Shown: in pieces, positions 14,101 through 26,483 of the stretch
How positions within the stretch are numbered: the stretch's first letter is position 1
How the letters are laid out: each line of letters opens with the position of its first letter
NCBI RefSeq assembly: GCF_015832195.1
Contig: NC_052018.1
Location: 29,850,115-29,914,114 of the forward strand
From: Motacilla alba alba
Taxonomy: Eukaryota > Chordata > Aves > Passeriformes > Motacillidae
Reading direction: 5' to 3'
Length of the DNA stretch: 64,000 nucleotides
Position numbers and translations under genes: made by a program
Notes under the pieces: generated by a model
What the model was told of the DNA's origin: nothing
Seen by the model: the letters and a program-made list of their open reading frames with translations, nothing else
Databases searched by the model: none

Positions 14101-17100
14101 TAACCTGTAGGTATATTCTGATTGTAATTTGCCTCTCACATCCCTTAAATTCTACATCAGCTCTAGGAAGGGTCATGTCTGGGATGCTGCACTGGCTTAT
14201 TGAAGGTGTTACTTTGGCAGGGATGACAAAAATTTCTGCGTTGCCACAAAGGCAGACCTGGACCTACAGACACTCCAAGAACTCTCTGCGTCCTCTGTGC
14301 TACAAAATTAGTTTGTCCTTTCACAGGCAGGTGCAGTGCAGGTTGTGTTGCTTATCCCAGGACACCCAAAGCATCAAATATTCCATCTGGTTGTTTGGAC
14401 GTTTGGGAGCAGCATGAATGTTATTCTCACAGAGCATCTATGGATCAAGCTGTTCAGCACGGGTTTTCCACAGTGCTTTGTCAATGTCTTTATTCACCTG
14501 ATCTACAAGCACCACCCTTTAAAGAAAAGTGTCTCCATACTTTCCTCCTCCCATATTATGCTGTAATGTTCAGAAGCAAAGGCGGCGTCCTAAAGCAGTT
14601 ACACTACCTGACAAACCACTAAAATTTTGAAAATGCTATACATTTGAAAATCTCTTTATTATTCATCCTTTCTAGGACCATATTTTATTTTACAATAAAG
14701 AGCCAACCAAACCAGAGGGTACTTTCATAGGCACTGTCACAAGCCCTACAACAGGCTGCAAGCATAGCCCTTCCCATCTTCACCTGCTGCCCCTTTGCTC
14801 AGGCTGTTGCATAGCTCTGCCCATTGCAGTGGCAGGTATTTCTGCAGTAAACATCTTAAGGCCTTAAGAAAGGTGAACACATTTCAGATAGTTTTTCCAG
14901 TCAGAGTGGCCTCAAGAGTGTTGGTGGCAAGCTGGCAGCTCGAAAGTGAAGGACGCCATATCCCATTATCAGTCTCACCACATCCTCCCTTTCAAGCACT
15001 CTTTGAAGAAGCCCAAAGCAATTGAGAGGATATTGAATCACTTCTGTTAAAGTTGGACTTCCTAAAGCTGACTGTGGTTTATTAAAAAAAAAAATAGCAC
15101 TGGAAGAGGTTTAAAGAAAGCATAAATCGTGTTACCTTGGAAAGTACTGGAAAGAGTGTTGAGGTCCAGCAAGGGCATATAGTGTAATGTATTAAATATG
15201 GTATCCTACCACAAGCAAGGCTTTCTTTGGCTCTAGGAGATATGATGAAAAATAGGGCTAAAAGAAGGTTAAGAGGCTCCGGATTCTCAATTACTTTGTA
15301 ACAAAAGTGTCTTGGGATGATTTATGAGAGATTCAGGACTTTTATTTCTTCTGGGAATTTTTTTTTTTTAATGGGAAACTATTCAGAATGCCGTAAAGCC
15401 CTATTTTATTTATTTCTTTTTACTAAATGTATTTTGTACCTCCAAGTATGATGTGGCAAAATTAATAATTATAAAAATAATGATAACAAAAACAACAACA
15501 ACAGATCAGATGAAAAGCCTCATTTCTGTTGGATAAAATATCTGCAGGAGAGGCCTCCTAGCACTGTGTGGTGGTTCAGGAAGGCAGCAAGATGGTCTCT
15601 GCATGTGGGGATGCTCTGCCACGAGAGGTGACCTGCACGCCCGAAGGTTGCAGTGCCTGGCTCCCCACAGTAGCAGAACTCCACACAAGGGCATGTTGCT
15701 GTCAATAAATCTTCATCTCCCCAGGATGAAGGCAACCTTCCACAATAGCCATGTGCTATTGCCAAAGAGGATGATATAACAAGGTGGCAATCATTAGCCT
15801 TACCCTGGTTTGAAAACCAACTGAATACAATAACAACATACACAGCCCATTTTTAAGGCTCATCAATGCTTTCTGGAGTGTTACAACTACTTTTATTTTT
15901 TACAGTTTCAATCCTGTTGCCCCAAAAGATCCAGCATCATGATGGGATATTAGCTGGATGCTTTTCATTGTGAAACATCATCAACTGAGTCATTTACTGA
16001 ATCCTAACATTTTTGCATCTGGGCTGCAGGAAAAGAGATGTACACAAGTGACTCTGAGGCCTGCAATGACTCACGGCAATTTATGACTAGATGTGGCAAG
16101 TGAGAAGGAAAGACATGAACCACAGAGCCCAGTGTGAGCCCACGGGGCTGGTAAGGTTTTATTTGTAACCCGAGCACATCTCTTCTGGAAGCTGCTGAAT
16201 GATGGTAAACTCTAATGCTGTGTGCCACTGTCTTACAGAGGCATTTCACCCTGTGTAAGGGCATCATAAGAGCAATATAATTTCTTAGATGTGCTGCATG
16301 GCTCCTGACTCTAATATTGTCTTTTCTGTATATCAATGGGAGTTCCCAGCATATAAAAGAATAGTACCAGAAGCAAAATGTCATTTGCCGGTTGGGAGCA
16401 TAAATTTTGCTCTAAGACTGATTAGAAATGAAATTTAAAAGATCCAGAGATTTACTGGTTCAACCTACAGTCAAACTGCTCAATGCTGCAATGCCAAAGA
16501 GAGTTAACTACTCGTAGCCTTTTGCTTATCCTCTTACAGCACCAAAATCAATCCCTGAAATGAAGTAAACATAGCTGCATTGATCTGGCAATGACCTAAT
16601 TTTTGAAAGTCACTAAGAGGCTATAATGGTATTTTCATAAAATACAGCATTTGTTGGAGTGCTGACATGCAGGCAGTGGGAGGGTTAAGTGATTGTTCTG
16701 ATCAGTCTCAGCACTGGAGAACAAACAGTAGCAGGAATTCCCCAGGGTGCAGAAGAGAGACAAGATCATTAAAAAACCTCAAGTGCTGTTCAATTAAATG
16801 TGACAGTCTTGATAGTGGCATGATTTTTCTGGATAACTTTGACATCAGAACAAAAAGATGTATTGCTTTCCACTTCTTGCAGAAAGCTTAAAAAACAGTG
16901 CCCTCTTTTGAACTGAGACTCACTGAGCCTGATGAGGGCAAACCTATGTCAGGTGACCCTGTTGGATTTGCTCTGTACCATGGGTGAAGTGTGCCCGACT
17001 GCCAGAGACACCTGCACACACTTACACTGACGCTCCTGCATGAACACAAGGGCTGGTGTCACCTCCTAGCAGTTGCTGGAGATGCAGAATGTGTGGCCTG

Positions 17101-18846
17101 AGCCCCCTTGGGTGTCTGCAGGACATCCACGCACACACTGCAGACACAGCACAGGACTTACAAGAGGTCCCAAGGAGAAGGGGAGGGAAAGCTAAAGGCA
17201 TGCACATGGTGCTAAATATTTATGCTCAACCAACTGAAGTGAGCAGTAAATTTTCTTTGCAAAGTCCCCAGAGAGTCCTGTTGTCTGCTCCTGGGTGTTT
17301 ATAGAAATGTTTGTGGTAAAAGTAGGTGCTCCTTGAGGTGAAGAGCAGGAATAACTGTAACACAGTGGCTAGGACCCTCACAGAAATGCCACCCCCTGTA
17401 GATATTCATCTAGGTGTGGACAGAAACCTGGTGTCTCCAGGTAAATTTCTCACCACTTTACCTGCAGATTAATGTTAATTTGCATTCCCTCTCACTCTCC
17501 CCTATTTCTTTCTTTTTTTTCCATTCTTTCAGCCTTTTCCCTCTATTCACACATTCACGTTCCCTCTCCCTTTCAGCAGGTCTTTCTTGGAAGGGGTGCA
17601 ATCAGCATAGTAGGTGTGAATCCAGATTGGAGACTACTCTTCAGGCTCAGAGTGACAAAGCCAAAGACACACATACACCTTTCTTCAGCCACTTCCCTTT
17701 TGGCTGACTCTCTGCTTGGCTTTTGGATGTTTTCAGATTTTCTGCCTTAGATAAGGTGCCCAGAAGCTCCTTAGGTGCTGCTTGGGGAGCTATGCATGTG
17801 TGGAGATAACATTCATGAGGCTCTTCTTCAGTTTCATAGGGCTGCTGCTTCTGCACATAGCCCAAATGTGCCCCTCCTCACTTTCAGCAGTTCTTTTGGG
17901 TCACACAAAAGATTTTAGGGGGAGCATGTGAACCAAGTACTTAAAGGATGGAGATGGATACTACCTAGTTGAGCAAAGCACTCAAGTTGATGAAGTTGAC
18001 TCCATCCTACATCCCTCATTAAACTGCACAGTAGATTATGTCCCTAGAAATCAGTATTCAGCCAAGAAGTCCTTGTTTTTTGCTTTTCTATGGTATTCAT
18101 TATTTAACTTTTTAAATTTCTATTTCCAAGACATGCTCTCTGATTCACTGTTACTTTAGCTGTGTAAACAACTCCCTTCCAGTACTACAGGTTGTTGTAA
18201 CCCTCTATAACACATTTTGTGTTTTACCAGATTGGGCTTGGAGCACCTGGTTTTCGTGCCTCAGCAGGGTGCCTTGGAAAATCATCCCTTCAGTTCTCTG
18301 TTTAAATTACTCCATCCCTAACAATCCAGATTTAGTAAAACACTTTTTTTCAAAGGCTTGATTTTGGCTACCTGAAACAACTCGTGCTCTTTCTTTTGGT
18401 ATTACCTTCTGGATACCTTACTCTGCCTCTTTGGAGTTGCTTTTCTGTGCTGGCTTTCTATGTCCTGCATTAGGTTTATTCTATTTTGCCCTGGAGGCCG
18501 TGGGTCTACTTTGTAATTATAAGTCTTTGTTGTCTTTCTTTGAGTGCTTTCCAATGTAGCAATACCTCCCTATTTTTAATTGACTTGGCAGAGAAAAGAT
18601 GTGAACCTGAAATGCACCACAGATTACAAGAACATTATTTTTTCAAGGTTTGCCTAAGCAAGAACAAGGTAGATTTTTGCTCAGCTGGCCAAAGCTCAGA
18701 TCACCTTCCAAGTCTGATCAAGAGCACTGCCTGCTCTCTGAAAAAAAATTCCAAAATACTTGGAAAGTGAGGCAGCCACAGATTCCTCCTCTGAAGATGA
18801 ACATGGGCTTTTGCAAGGTCATTGAAGCCAAAGGACTCTATCCCTG
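8149..18846. other. Unique non-coding DNA, no gene recognised
   Basis: About 10.7 kb without a recognisable exon or dispersed repeat. It includes poly-T tracts (10316-10345 and about 15358-15369), a 15-bp direct repeat CTTTCACTTTTCAGG at 12771-12785 and 12791-12805, and modestly GC-richer patches near 12.25-12.55, 15.5-15.75 and 17.0-17.2 kb. The longest frame in it (12350-12832, plus, 160 codons) has no motif I know. Confidence 0.6.
10316..10345. repeat. Poly-T tract
   Basis: About 30 bases, nearly all T, broken by two C residues. No element boundary is recognisable next to it. Confidence 0.85.
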
Positions 18847-20940
18847 TATAATCCTAGAAGCACAGAATGGTTTGAATTGGAGGTGTCCCTTAAGGCAGGG
18901 ACACCTCCAAAAGCCCCTGGCTTTGAGCAATCTGGCTTTGAACACTTCCAGGGATGGAGCAGCCACATCTTCTCTGGGCAACCTGTTCTAATGCCCCAGC
19001 CTGACATTAAATGATTTTTTCCTAACATCTGATGCAAGCCAACTCTTTTTCAGTTTGAAGCCGTTCCACCTTGTCCTGTCACTACATGCCCTTGTAAAAA
19101 GTGCCTTTCCTTGGAAGAAGTGGCCCTCTTTAGGTACTGGAGGGCTGATTTAAGGTTCCCGCAATGTCTTCTTCTCTCCAATCCTCTCATCTGTGACAAT
19201 TCCAATTCTCTCAGCCTGTCTTCATAAGGGAGGTACTCCGACTCTCTGGTCATCTTCATGGCCCTGCTCTGGACTTGCTCCTAACAATACACTCCAACAG
19301 CTTCATGTCCTTCTTCTGTTGAGGGCTCAAGAGCTGGACAGAGTACTCCAAGTGGGATCTCATGAGAGCAGAGTGGGAGAGAATCACCTCCCTTGATCTG
19401 CTGGTCAGGATGTGTTTGGCTTTCACCCAGGATGTGTTTGGCTTTCTGGGCCACGAGCTCACGTTGCTGTATCACATTGAATTTCTTGTCAGCCAACATC
19501 TCCAAGTTCTTCTCCTCAGGGCTGCTCTCAATTCATTCTCTGCCCAGCCTGAATTTGTGCTTAGGATTGCCCTGATCCAGGTGCAGGACCTTGCACTTGG
19601 CTTTGTTGAATTTCATGGGGTTCACATGGGCCACCTCTCAAGCGTGTCAAGGTCCCTCTGGATGACATTCCTTCCCTTCAATGTGTCAATTGCACCAGAG
19701 AGCTTGGTGTCATCAGCAAACTTGCTGAGGGTGTGCTTGATCCCACTGTGCATACTGACAAAGAACTCATCACTGTTCTCCACTTGGGACATCGAACTCT
19801 TGCCTGCAACTCTTTCAGTGTGACCATTCAGCCAATTCCTTCTGCACCACATGGTCCTTCAATCAAATCCATGCCTCTCTAGTTTAGAAACATAGATATC
19901 ATGCAGGACAGTGCCAAATGTTTTTCACAAGTCCCATGGACTTTGCACAAGTCCCTTTTGCACTTTTGGGTTACTATGATGGTCACAAACCTGATCTTCT
20001 GCAGTGGGCAGTTTCTCATTTTCCTGGCTCCCACCTTTGCCCTCTGCAATCTGGGCAGTGTAGCTGGAGCACTTGTCAGCAAAGACTGAGGGAAAAAAAG
20101 TCACTGAATATCTCAGCCTTCTCCACATCCCACGCAACCGAGTCTCCCATTTCCTTCTGGAGAGGGCCCACAATTTTCTTAGTTTCCGTTTTATCACTGA
20201 CATACCTGTAGAAGATTTATTTTGTTGCATTTGACAGCCTGTCTGGATTTAATTCTATAAGGGTTTTATGTTTCCCAACCTTATCCCTGTCTGCTCAGGC
20301 AATCTCTCAGTATTCTTCCAAGGCTACCTGTCCTTGTTTCTACTCTCTGACTGTCCTTGTTTCCACCCTCTGTAGGCTTCCTTTTAATGTTTGAATTTGC
20401 CCAGGGGTTCCTTTGTTCATCCATGCAGGCCTCCTGGGGGCTTTGCCTCACTTCCTCTTTGTTGGGATGCATGACTCCTGAGCTGGGACGAAGTGATCCT
20501 TCAATACTGACGAGTTTTCTTGGGCACCTTCTCCCTCTAGGGCTTTATCCTATGGCACTCTACTAAGCAGATTCCTGGAGAGCAAAGTGTCCTCTCCAGA
20601 AGTCCAGGTTGTACACTTGTACACAGGCTTGTGCTGTACACTTCTCCCTGCCCTAACCCTTTTAAAAACTCCACCATCTCATGGTCACTGCAGTCAAAGC
20701 TGCCCTTTTGAGATTCACGTTCCCCACCAACCTTTCCTTCTTGTTGAAAACAAGGTCCAGCTTAGCACCTCTCGTTGTTAGCTCTTCTGTCATTTGAAGA
20801 AGGAAATTATCATTAAGGTACTCCAGGATCATCCTGGATTGCTTATGCTCTGCTATATTGTCCCTCCAACAGATATTGTTGTCCCACCCACAAAGTGGTT
20901 GAAGTTTCCCATGAGGAATGAAGAACTTGCATGTGAGGCT
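18847..20940 (-). mobile_element. CR1 LINE, about 2.1 kb, antisense, with internal deletions
   Basis: Read on the minus strand this is the 3' two-thirds of a CR1 non-LTR retrotransposon, 5'-truncated near 20940. The order is the last part of the endonuclease region (a trace of GDFNH near 20910), linker, reverse-transcriptase remnant, C-terminal ORF2 region, then 3' UTR ending near 18847 in a CR1-type tail. The RT catalytic motif FADDTKL is readable, with FADD at 19709-19720. It is followed by the usual block [11 protein letters not shown]. Compared with recalled CR1 consensus, the early RT motifs are missing at about 19930-19955, and the PQG..LGP block is missing at about 19755-19790. Frames are broken throughout, so it cannot encode an active enzyme. 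It also carries small tandem duplications (19406-19446 and about 20326-20370). Confidence 0.92.
19406..19446. repeat. 22-bp tandem duplication inside CR1
   Basis: CAGGATGTGTTTGGCTTTC occurs at 19406-19424 and again at 19428-19446, a period of 22 bp. It lies in the CR1 region encoding the C-terminal part of ORF2 and looks like a copy-specific local duplication. Confidence 0.85.
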
Positions 20941-21306
20941 GCTCCTATCTGCCTACAGAGGGTTTAATTAACTAGAAATTCAAATAATTAAAGTCTAGTA
21001 AGAAACAAGCAAATGAGTGATTGAATTTTAATAAATGACACTTGAAGCAAAAAATATATTATTATTAGACATTTTTGTAAACTACTTTTTATTTATTATA
21101 ATGCATTCTATTCCTACATTTACTTGTCTTTGCTTTTATTTTTATCTCAGTGATTAAAAATGAAGGACAAAAAATGTATTAATGTGGTTGCAATTTCTAG
21201 CAAATTATTTTCTAGCAAGTAGTAAAAAATACTGGATCATCCTATTGTTTTTACAGGGTAACATGAAAGCCACACCTGCAGTTGATTAGCTCTTTTACTC
21301 AGATGG
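20941..21306. other. Short AT-rich spacer
   Basis: About 370 bp of AT-rich DNA between the CR1 5' truncation point and the GGAA array. No gene or known element is seen. Confidence 0.6.
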
Positions 21307-22207
21307 GGAAGGAAGGAAGTGGCGGAAGGAAGGAAGTGGCGGAAGTGGCGGAAGTGGCGGAAGGAAGTGGCGGAAGGAAGTGGCGGAAGGAAGGAAGGAA
21401 GTGGCGGAAGGAAGGAAGTGGCGGAAGGAAGGAAGTGGCGGAAGGAAGGAAGGAAGTGGCAGAAGGAAGTGGCGGAAGGAAGGAAGGAAGTGGTGGAAGG
21501 AAGTGGCGGAAGGAAGGAAGTGGCGGAAGGAAGGAAGGAAGGAAGTGGCGGAAGGAAGGAAGTGGCGGAAGGAAGTGGCGGAAGTGGCGGAAGTGGCGGA
21601 AGTGGCGGAAGGAAGTGGCGGAAGGAAGGAAGTGGCGGAAGGAAGGAAGTGGCGGAAGGAAGGAAGGAAGTGGCGGAAGGAAGGAAGTGGCGGAAGGAAA
21701 GAAGTGGCGGAAGGAAGGAAGGAAGTGGTGGAAGGAAGTGGCGGAAGGAAGTGGCGGAAGGAAGTGGCGGAAGTGGCGGAAGTGGCGGAAGTGGCGGAAG
21801 TGGCGGAAGTGGCGGAAGGAAGGAAGGAAGGAAGGAAGGAAGGAAGGAAGGAAGGAAGGAAGGAAGGAAGGAAGGAAGGAAGGAAGGAAGGAAGGAAGGA
21901 AGGAAGGAAGTGGTGGAAGGAAGGAAGGAAGGAAGGAAGGAAGGAAGGAAGGAAGGAAGGAAGGAAGGAAGGAAGGAAGGAAGGAAGGAAGGAAGGAAGG
22001 AAGTGGCGGAAGGAAGGAAGTGGCGGAAGGAAGTGGCGGAAGGAAGTGGCGGAAGGAAGTGGCGGAAGGAAGGAAGGAAGGAAGGAAGGAAGGAAGGAAG
22101 GAAGGAAGGAAGGAAGGAAGGAAGGAAGGAAGGAAGGAAGGAAGGAAGGAAGGAAGGAAGGAAGGAAGGAAGGAAGGAAGGAAGGAAGGAAGGAAGGAAG
22201 GAAGGAA
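21307..22207. repeat. Compound (GGAA)n / GTGGCGGAA satellite, about 0.9 kb
   Basis: The array is built of GGAA tetramers interrupted by the pentamer GTGGC, giving about 41 nonamers GTGGCGGAA. Up to six of these are directly consecutive (21768-21817). Three long pure GGAA runs follow: 21814-21909 (24 units), 21915-22002 (22 units) and 22064-22207 (36 units). Four nonamers are variant: GTGGCAGAA at 21456, and GTGGTGGAA at 21490, 21725 and 21910. One GGAA is changed to AGAA at 21700. Because the unit contains no stop codon in several frames, frames of about 280-330 codons span it on both strands. These are artefacts. The pure runs are polypurine on the plus strand, and each intact nonamer carries one CpG and the ETS-like core GCGGAAG. 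Confidence 0.97.
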
Positions 22208-24150
22208 ATAGGTATAAAACCCTGATATGCACTAGTGTGGATGCACCTATCAGCTACACACCTCCTATAAAAATACAGCAAACCCATATTTAATAGTCGG
22301 ACAGACAGTGGTCACCAGTGCATAAAGTGTTTCTATGTAATGTAAATATTTTGGAAAGATGTGATTTTTATCATCTACAATACAAAACTCTTTCCACTTT
22401 GTGTGCAGGCTGAAGTGATGCTCTCATTCAAAATGCCAGGAACAACCTCAGTGCTCTGCTCCTCTCTGCTCACCTGCACAGCCTGCACCCCTGTGGAACT
22501 GATCCTGCAGAAGCAGAGCAATCTGTTGGGAGCAATAATGCTCTAAAATACAAGCTTATGGCTCAACCATGCAAATTACTCCTCTGAACCTGAAGCACAA
22601 GTTAAGTGCTTAAAGCTAGGGCAAGTCTGTGGGGAGACCAGAACTGGGGTGCTCTGCCCCTTGCAGGAGCACATGTGCTCTGCGGTGGGTAGTACTCCCA
22701 CATGTGGCAATGGGTGTATGCAGGGCTGGATCCTGCATTTGCTTGACCATTGAGCGTGTTATTCATCATGTAAGAGTCCACTCAACAAAAGAGCAGATTG
22801 GCTGCATGAAACACAAATGTCTGTTGGGAGCATTTTTGGAAGGTAAAAATTCTTCAAAATACATAGGCAAAAGGCCAAATGAAGAAGGGAGCCTGTTAAA
22901 TGAGCTGCTTTTTAGCTGGCACTGCCAGCCAGAGCTTGGTACAGCATCTTTCAGGCACATGCCCAAATTTGCACTAGCTCGGATTACTGTTGTTCATTTT
23001 ATAGCATTTGATGATAGTCTAGAAAATGTTTGTGCCTACAAGACCAGTGTGAGATGGTAGTAGAAAAAACTGCCAAGAGCATCAGCTTGGTGTAGGCAGA
23101 TCTGTATTCTGGAGATGAGAGTGTTGCTGGCATTGAGAAAAAAAACATTCAGGGTGGAGTGTGCTGGACTTGTGCTGGCTTTGGGGCACAACATACATAT
23201 CCTGTTCAAAAACACAAACATCCTCTTTTGAGTTTTCTTTTTTTTTATCCCACTCAAAGAGCTTGTAAATAAGATGTCAAGATTGCAGTGGACCAGTGGG
23301 CTCTGAAGACAGCTGTGGGAAATGAGCTGCACAAAGCTTTACCATGTACAGGCTGTCTTAATGAGTGCAGGAGAGTTAACAGATGCAGCTTTTAAAGCAA
23401 GAACAGCACAAATGAGCAAGCACTGGGAAGCTTACATTTGAAATGAAAATATGTTTTTTACTTTAAAAATACGTATTTGTCTCCAAAGGAGGAATAGTTG
23501 TGCTGGTTGTCTGGTCTTTTCTGCTTAAGCAGAAATTGGAACAGTAAAGAGTTTTACTGTAGAGAGTAACATTTGTTAGCAGTCAATGATCTAATTTACT
23601 CAACAAGTAAAGGGAAAAGGATCCTGATTTTAGCTTACCAAGGCAGTAGGTGGTCATCAGCATAGAAAATGGTAATATTCTACCCTTCACAGATAGGCTA
23701 TGTCTATCTATCAGTGTATCTCTAAGTACCCAATCATTGTCACATCTCCCAGGGTACTTTACAAAATCAGATAAACCATGGCAACTGAATAATAATGTAG
23801 CTTGAAAGAAAAAGCTATTAACAAAAAGAAATGCATTCTCCCCCTCCAGTTCCTTAATTTAAAATTCACACCAGGCTCCAGCAATCTGAATATTAGAAAA
23901 AAAATTTCAAAGAGAATACACAATGACTAAGTGGTTATATATTCCTATCCCCTCCCAGAAGAATAAATGACAACTGTGTTTGGCAGAAACCTGAGGAATT
24001 GCACTATATGCAATCAGACCAATTGTATCCAGGATTTTTTTGCCTCCAGGCATGGCCAGCAGCAAACTGTTTTTGCACAGCATGTTTGGTCTTAAGCTTT
24101 GTAGCTCCAAAGGAAGGCTAAGCAGCTACTGCTCTTCAATGCAAGCCATT

Positions 24151-24233
24151 GGAGAACAGGAAGGCATATTTGCTTCATGCATTTTCCATCCATGGAGAAC
24201 AGGAAGGCATATTTGCCTCGTGCATTTTCCATC
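24151..24233. repeat. Approx. 43-bp tandem duplication
   Basis: GGAGAACAGGAAGGCATATT starts at 24151 and again at 24194. Each unit continues through TTTGC to GCATTTTCCATC. The two units differ at two transitions (TTCATG versus CTCGTG) and by three terminal bases. Confidence 0.92.
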
Positions 24234-25407
24234 TTGGCCAGGAGGGCAACAGTTAATCCCATTAAGGCTGCTGGCAGCTGTGGTGTGTCAGGGACTGGGA
24301 TATAACTGCAGAGCCCTTCCCCATCATGTGGTAGTGCATCAGAGGCTGATAGAGCCCACTTGCTCTATTCGGCACAGAAGTATCTAATTATTGCTAAGCT
24401 TTTAAGAGTGGTTTGGTGGTGGTGAATTCCACATGACAGTTGTATAATACACAGACAAAAATTATCTTTGAGCAATTTCTGATATCTACAAGAGTGGTTT
24501 CTTCCCTTAAGTTTGAAAGCAACGATAGCAGACTTCAATTTATATCCTATTTTCTGCATTATATGCTTGCTCATTTTCCTGTCCTAACTTCAAAAATCTC
24601 ACTCATATAGAAGAAAGCATTCCATGCAAATTTTAATATTATCCTTTTCTCTGGTTTCAGCTATAGTGTCTTTAGCTGGACTATTTGAAACTATATACCC
24701 TAGAGACCTCCTTCTACATTAGTTAATGGGCTCCAGTGCATTTGGATTTCTTTTGATTTGGCACTATTCTTTGTCCCCTTCTTATTACAGCTTAACTTTC
24801 ATTTGATCTACTTTCTTATTTCCTGTTGAAACTTTTTCAATGAAATACCCATGGTGGTGTTCATGTTCTTTCTTATGATTTATTTGATTTAGAGTACTGT
24901 AGTGCTGAGGTAGACAGAGTTGCCTTCTGCCTTGCATCTCTATCAGTTAATTTAACAGCAGCTATCTGTCCTACATTCAATTTCATCTTTCATTATGTGA
25001 CATTTTAACAATGTTGTGAGATTATTTGGAAATTCTACAGTGTTCAGGTTTTCAGTATGAACTTGTGTCAGCCTGAAATGATGTCATTTCATTCACTTCA
25101 GACTCTTTCTTGGATATTGTAACCCATGTCTTTGGACGTTTCTCTGCTTACACCCCTTCTTTTTACTGAATATTGGCTATATAGGCTCTTCCTTTGCTGA
25201 CAACTTTTCACGTTCTTAGAAAACCAGAAAACAATGGTTCCCTATATCAGGTTTTGATTCCAGCAGTGACAAGAATATTTAGAAAATTTGTATGAATAAA
25301 TGCAATTGTTTTCTTTTTGTTGTATTTTAAGGAAAGAATAAAAGTAAACAGGGAGTTTACTCTTGGACTAAGGTAACATTTTTTCTGGAATAAATATTGA
25401 AATATGC

Positions 25408-25477
25408 AAAAAAAATTATAACCATAAAACCAAAACCATATAACCATAAAACCAAAAAAATTATAACCATAATTAAT
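25408..25477. repeat. Short A-rich tandem array, about 22-24 bp x 3
   Basis: Three imperfect units built around TATAACCATAAAACC, at about 25408-25431, 25432-25453 and 25454-25477. The DNA is A-rich on the plus strand. Confidence 0.8.
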
Positions 25478-26428
25478 CAAAGTAGTTATCTTCTCATTGC
25501 AGAGCACAGAGTAACAGGCACAGCTTCTTTAGTGGACTATACCTACAATGTGTCATCAAGAAGGAAGCTAACAAAGCAGGCTTTGTATACTCTATGTAAT
25601 TAGAGTGATTAGTAAGAATACCCATGTGTCATGAGAAGCAAACATTAGAGTAAGGATAAAAAAAAAAAGGTTTTTCTTAACAGCTTCAGCCCTCAGAGAT
25701 AAGGTAATCCTGCATGTCAAACACACACCGTAAACCAATCCACAAATAGTGTCGCCTACCTGCTAAAAAGTATAAAGCAAGTCATTCATTTACAACTACC
25801 TGCTAAGGAGGATAAATCCTCAAAGGCTAATGAAGTAAAGGGCTCAGAGCAAGGATTTAGCTAGGTCTGTGTGCCTGGAAAGGATGCTCTTTTACCATAC
25901 ATCCACCCCCCTGAGCAGCTTGCAGAAGGCCTTCGAGGTATCTAGACACACACGCACACCTCCTGGTGGCCCTTGTCCCAGGCTGCCTGTGTAGCCCTGC
26001 CACCAGCAAGCCTCGTGGGCTGCCCAAAACCCCATAGGGTCACCAGGCTTCTGCAGGCTTTTCTGAATGCAGACATATGAATAAAAAAATGGGCTGTACA
26101 GCCTTATACTTCTACTGTACTGATGACCACAGGTAGATCTGATTTTCCAAAATCCTGATTTCAGCACACCCAAACATTAATATGCTTGTATCAGTCCTGG
26201 GAGCATGTTTCCAGTATATCCTTGGGCCCAGGGTCTTGAGAACTCCAAGACTCATCAGCGAGTCACAGCTTCACCATCTCCTTTCAAAAAAGCTGCAGCC
26301 CCACTGTCCAAGTCACTGTTGGATCTATAGTGTTTACATATAAAATTTTAGGGTTACTTATTCCATAAGTTAAAATAAATAGAGTAAGGGGTGAGATCTT
26401 CTAAAAAAGATACATACAAGCACACAGG

Positions 26429-26483
26429 GATATGTATATGTATATGTTCATGTACATGTACAGCTACATGTATATGTATATAT
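26429..26483. repeat. Alternating purine-pyrimidine microsatellite with palindrome
   Basis: Repeats of TATATG flank a core containing the perfect 12-bp palindrome TGTACATGTACA at 26451-26462. The alternation of purine and pyrimidine is nearly unbroken. Confidence 0.85.

Noticed and set aside
21237..22293. Five overlapping frames of about 280-330 codons on both strands, rich in GRKE, VAEGSGG or LPSF repeats
   Set aside because: They are translations of the GGAA/GTGGC satellite, which lacks stop codons in several frames. Simultaneous openness on both strands shows this is not coding.
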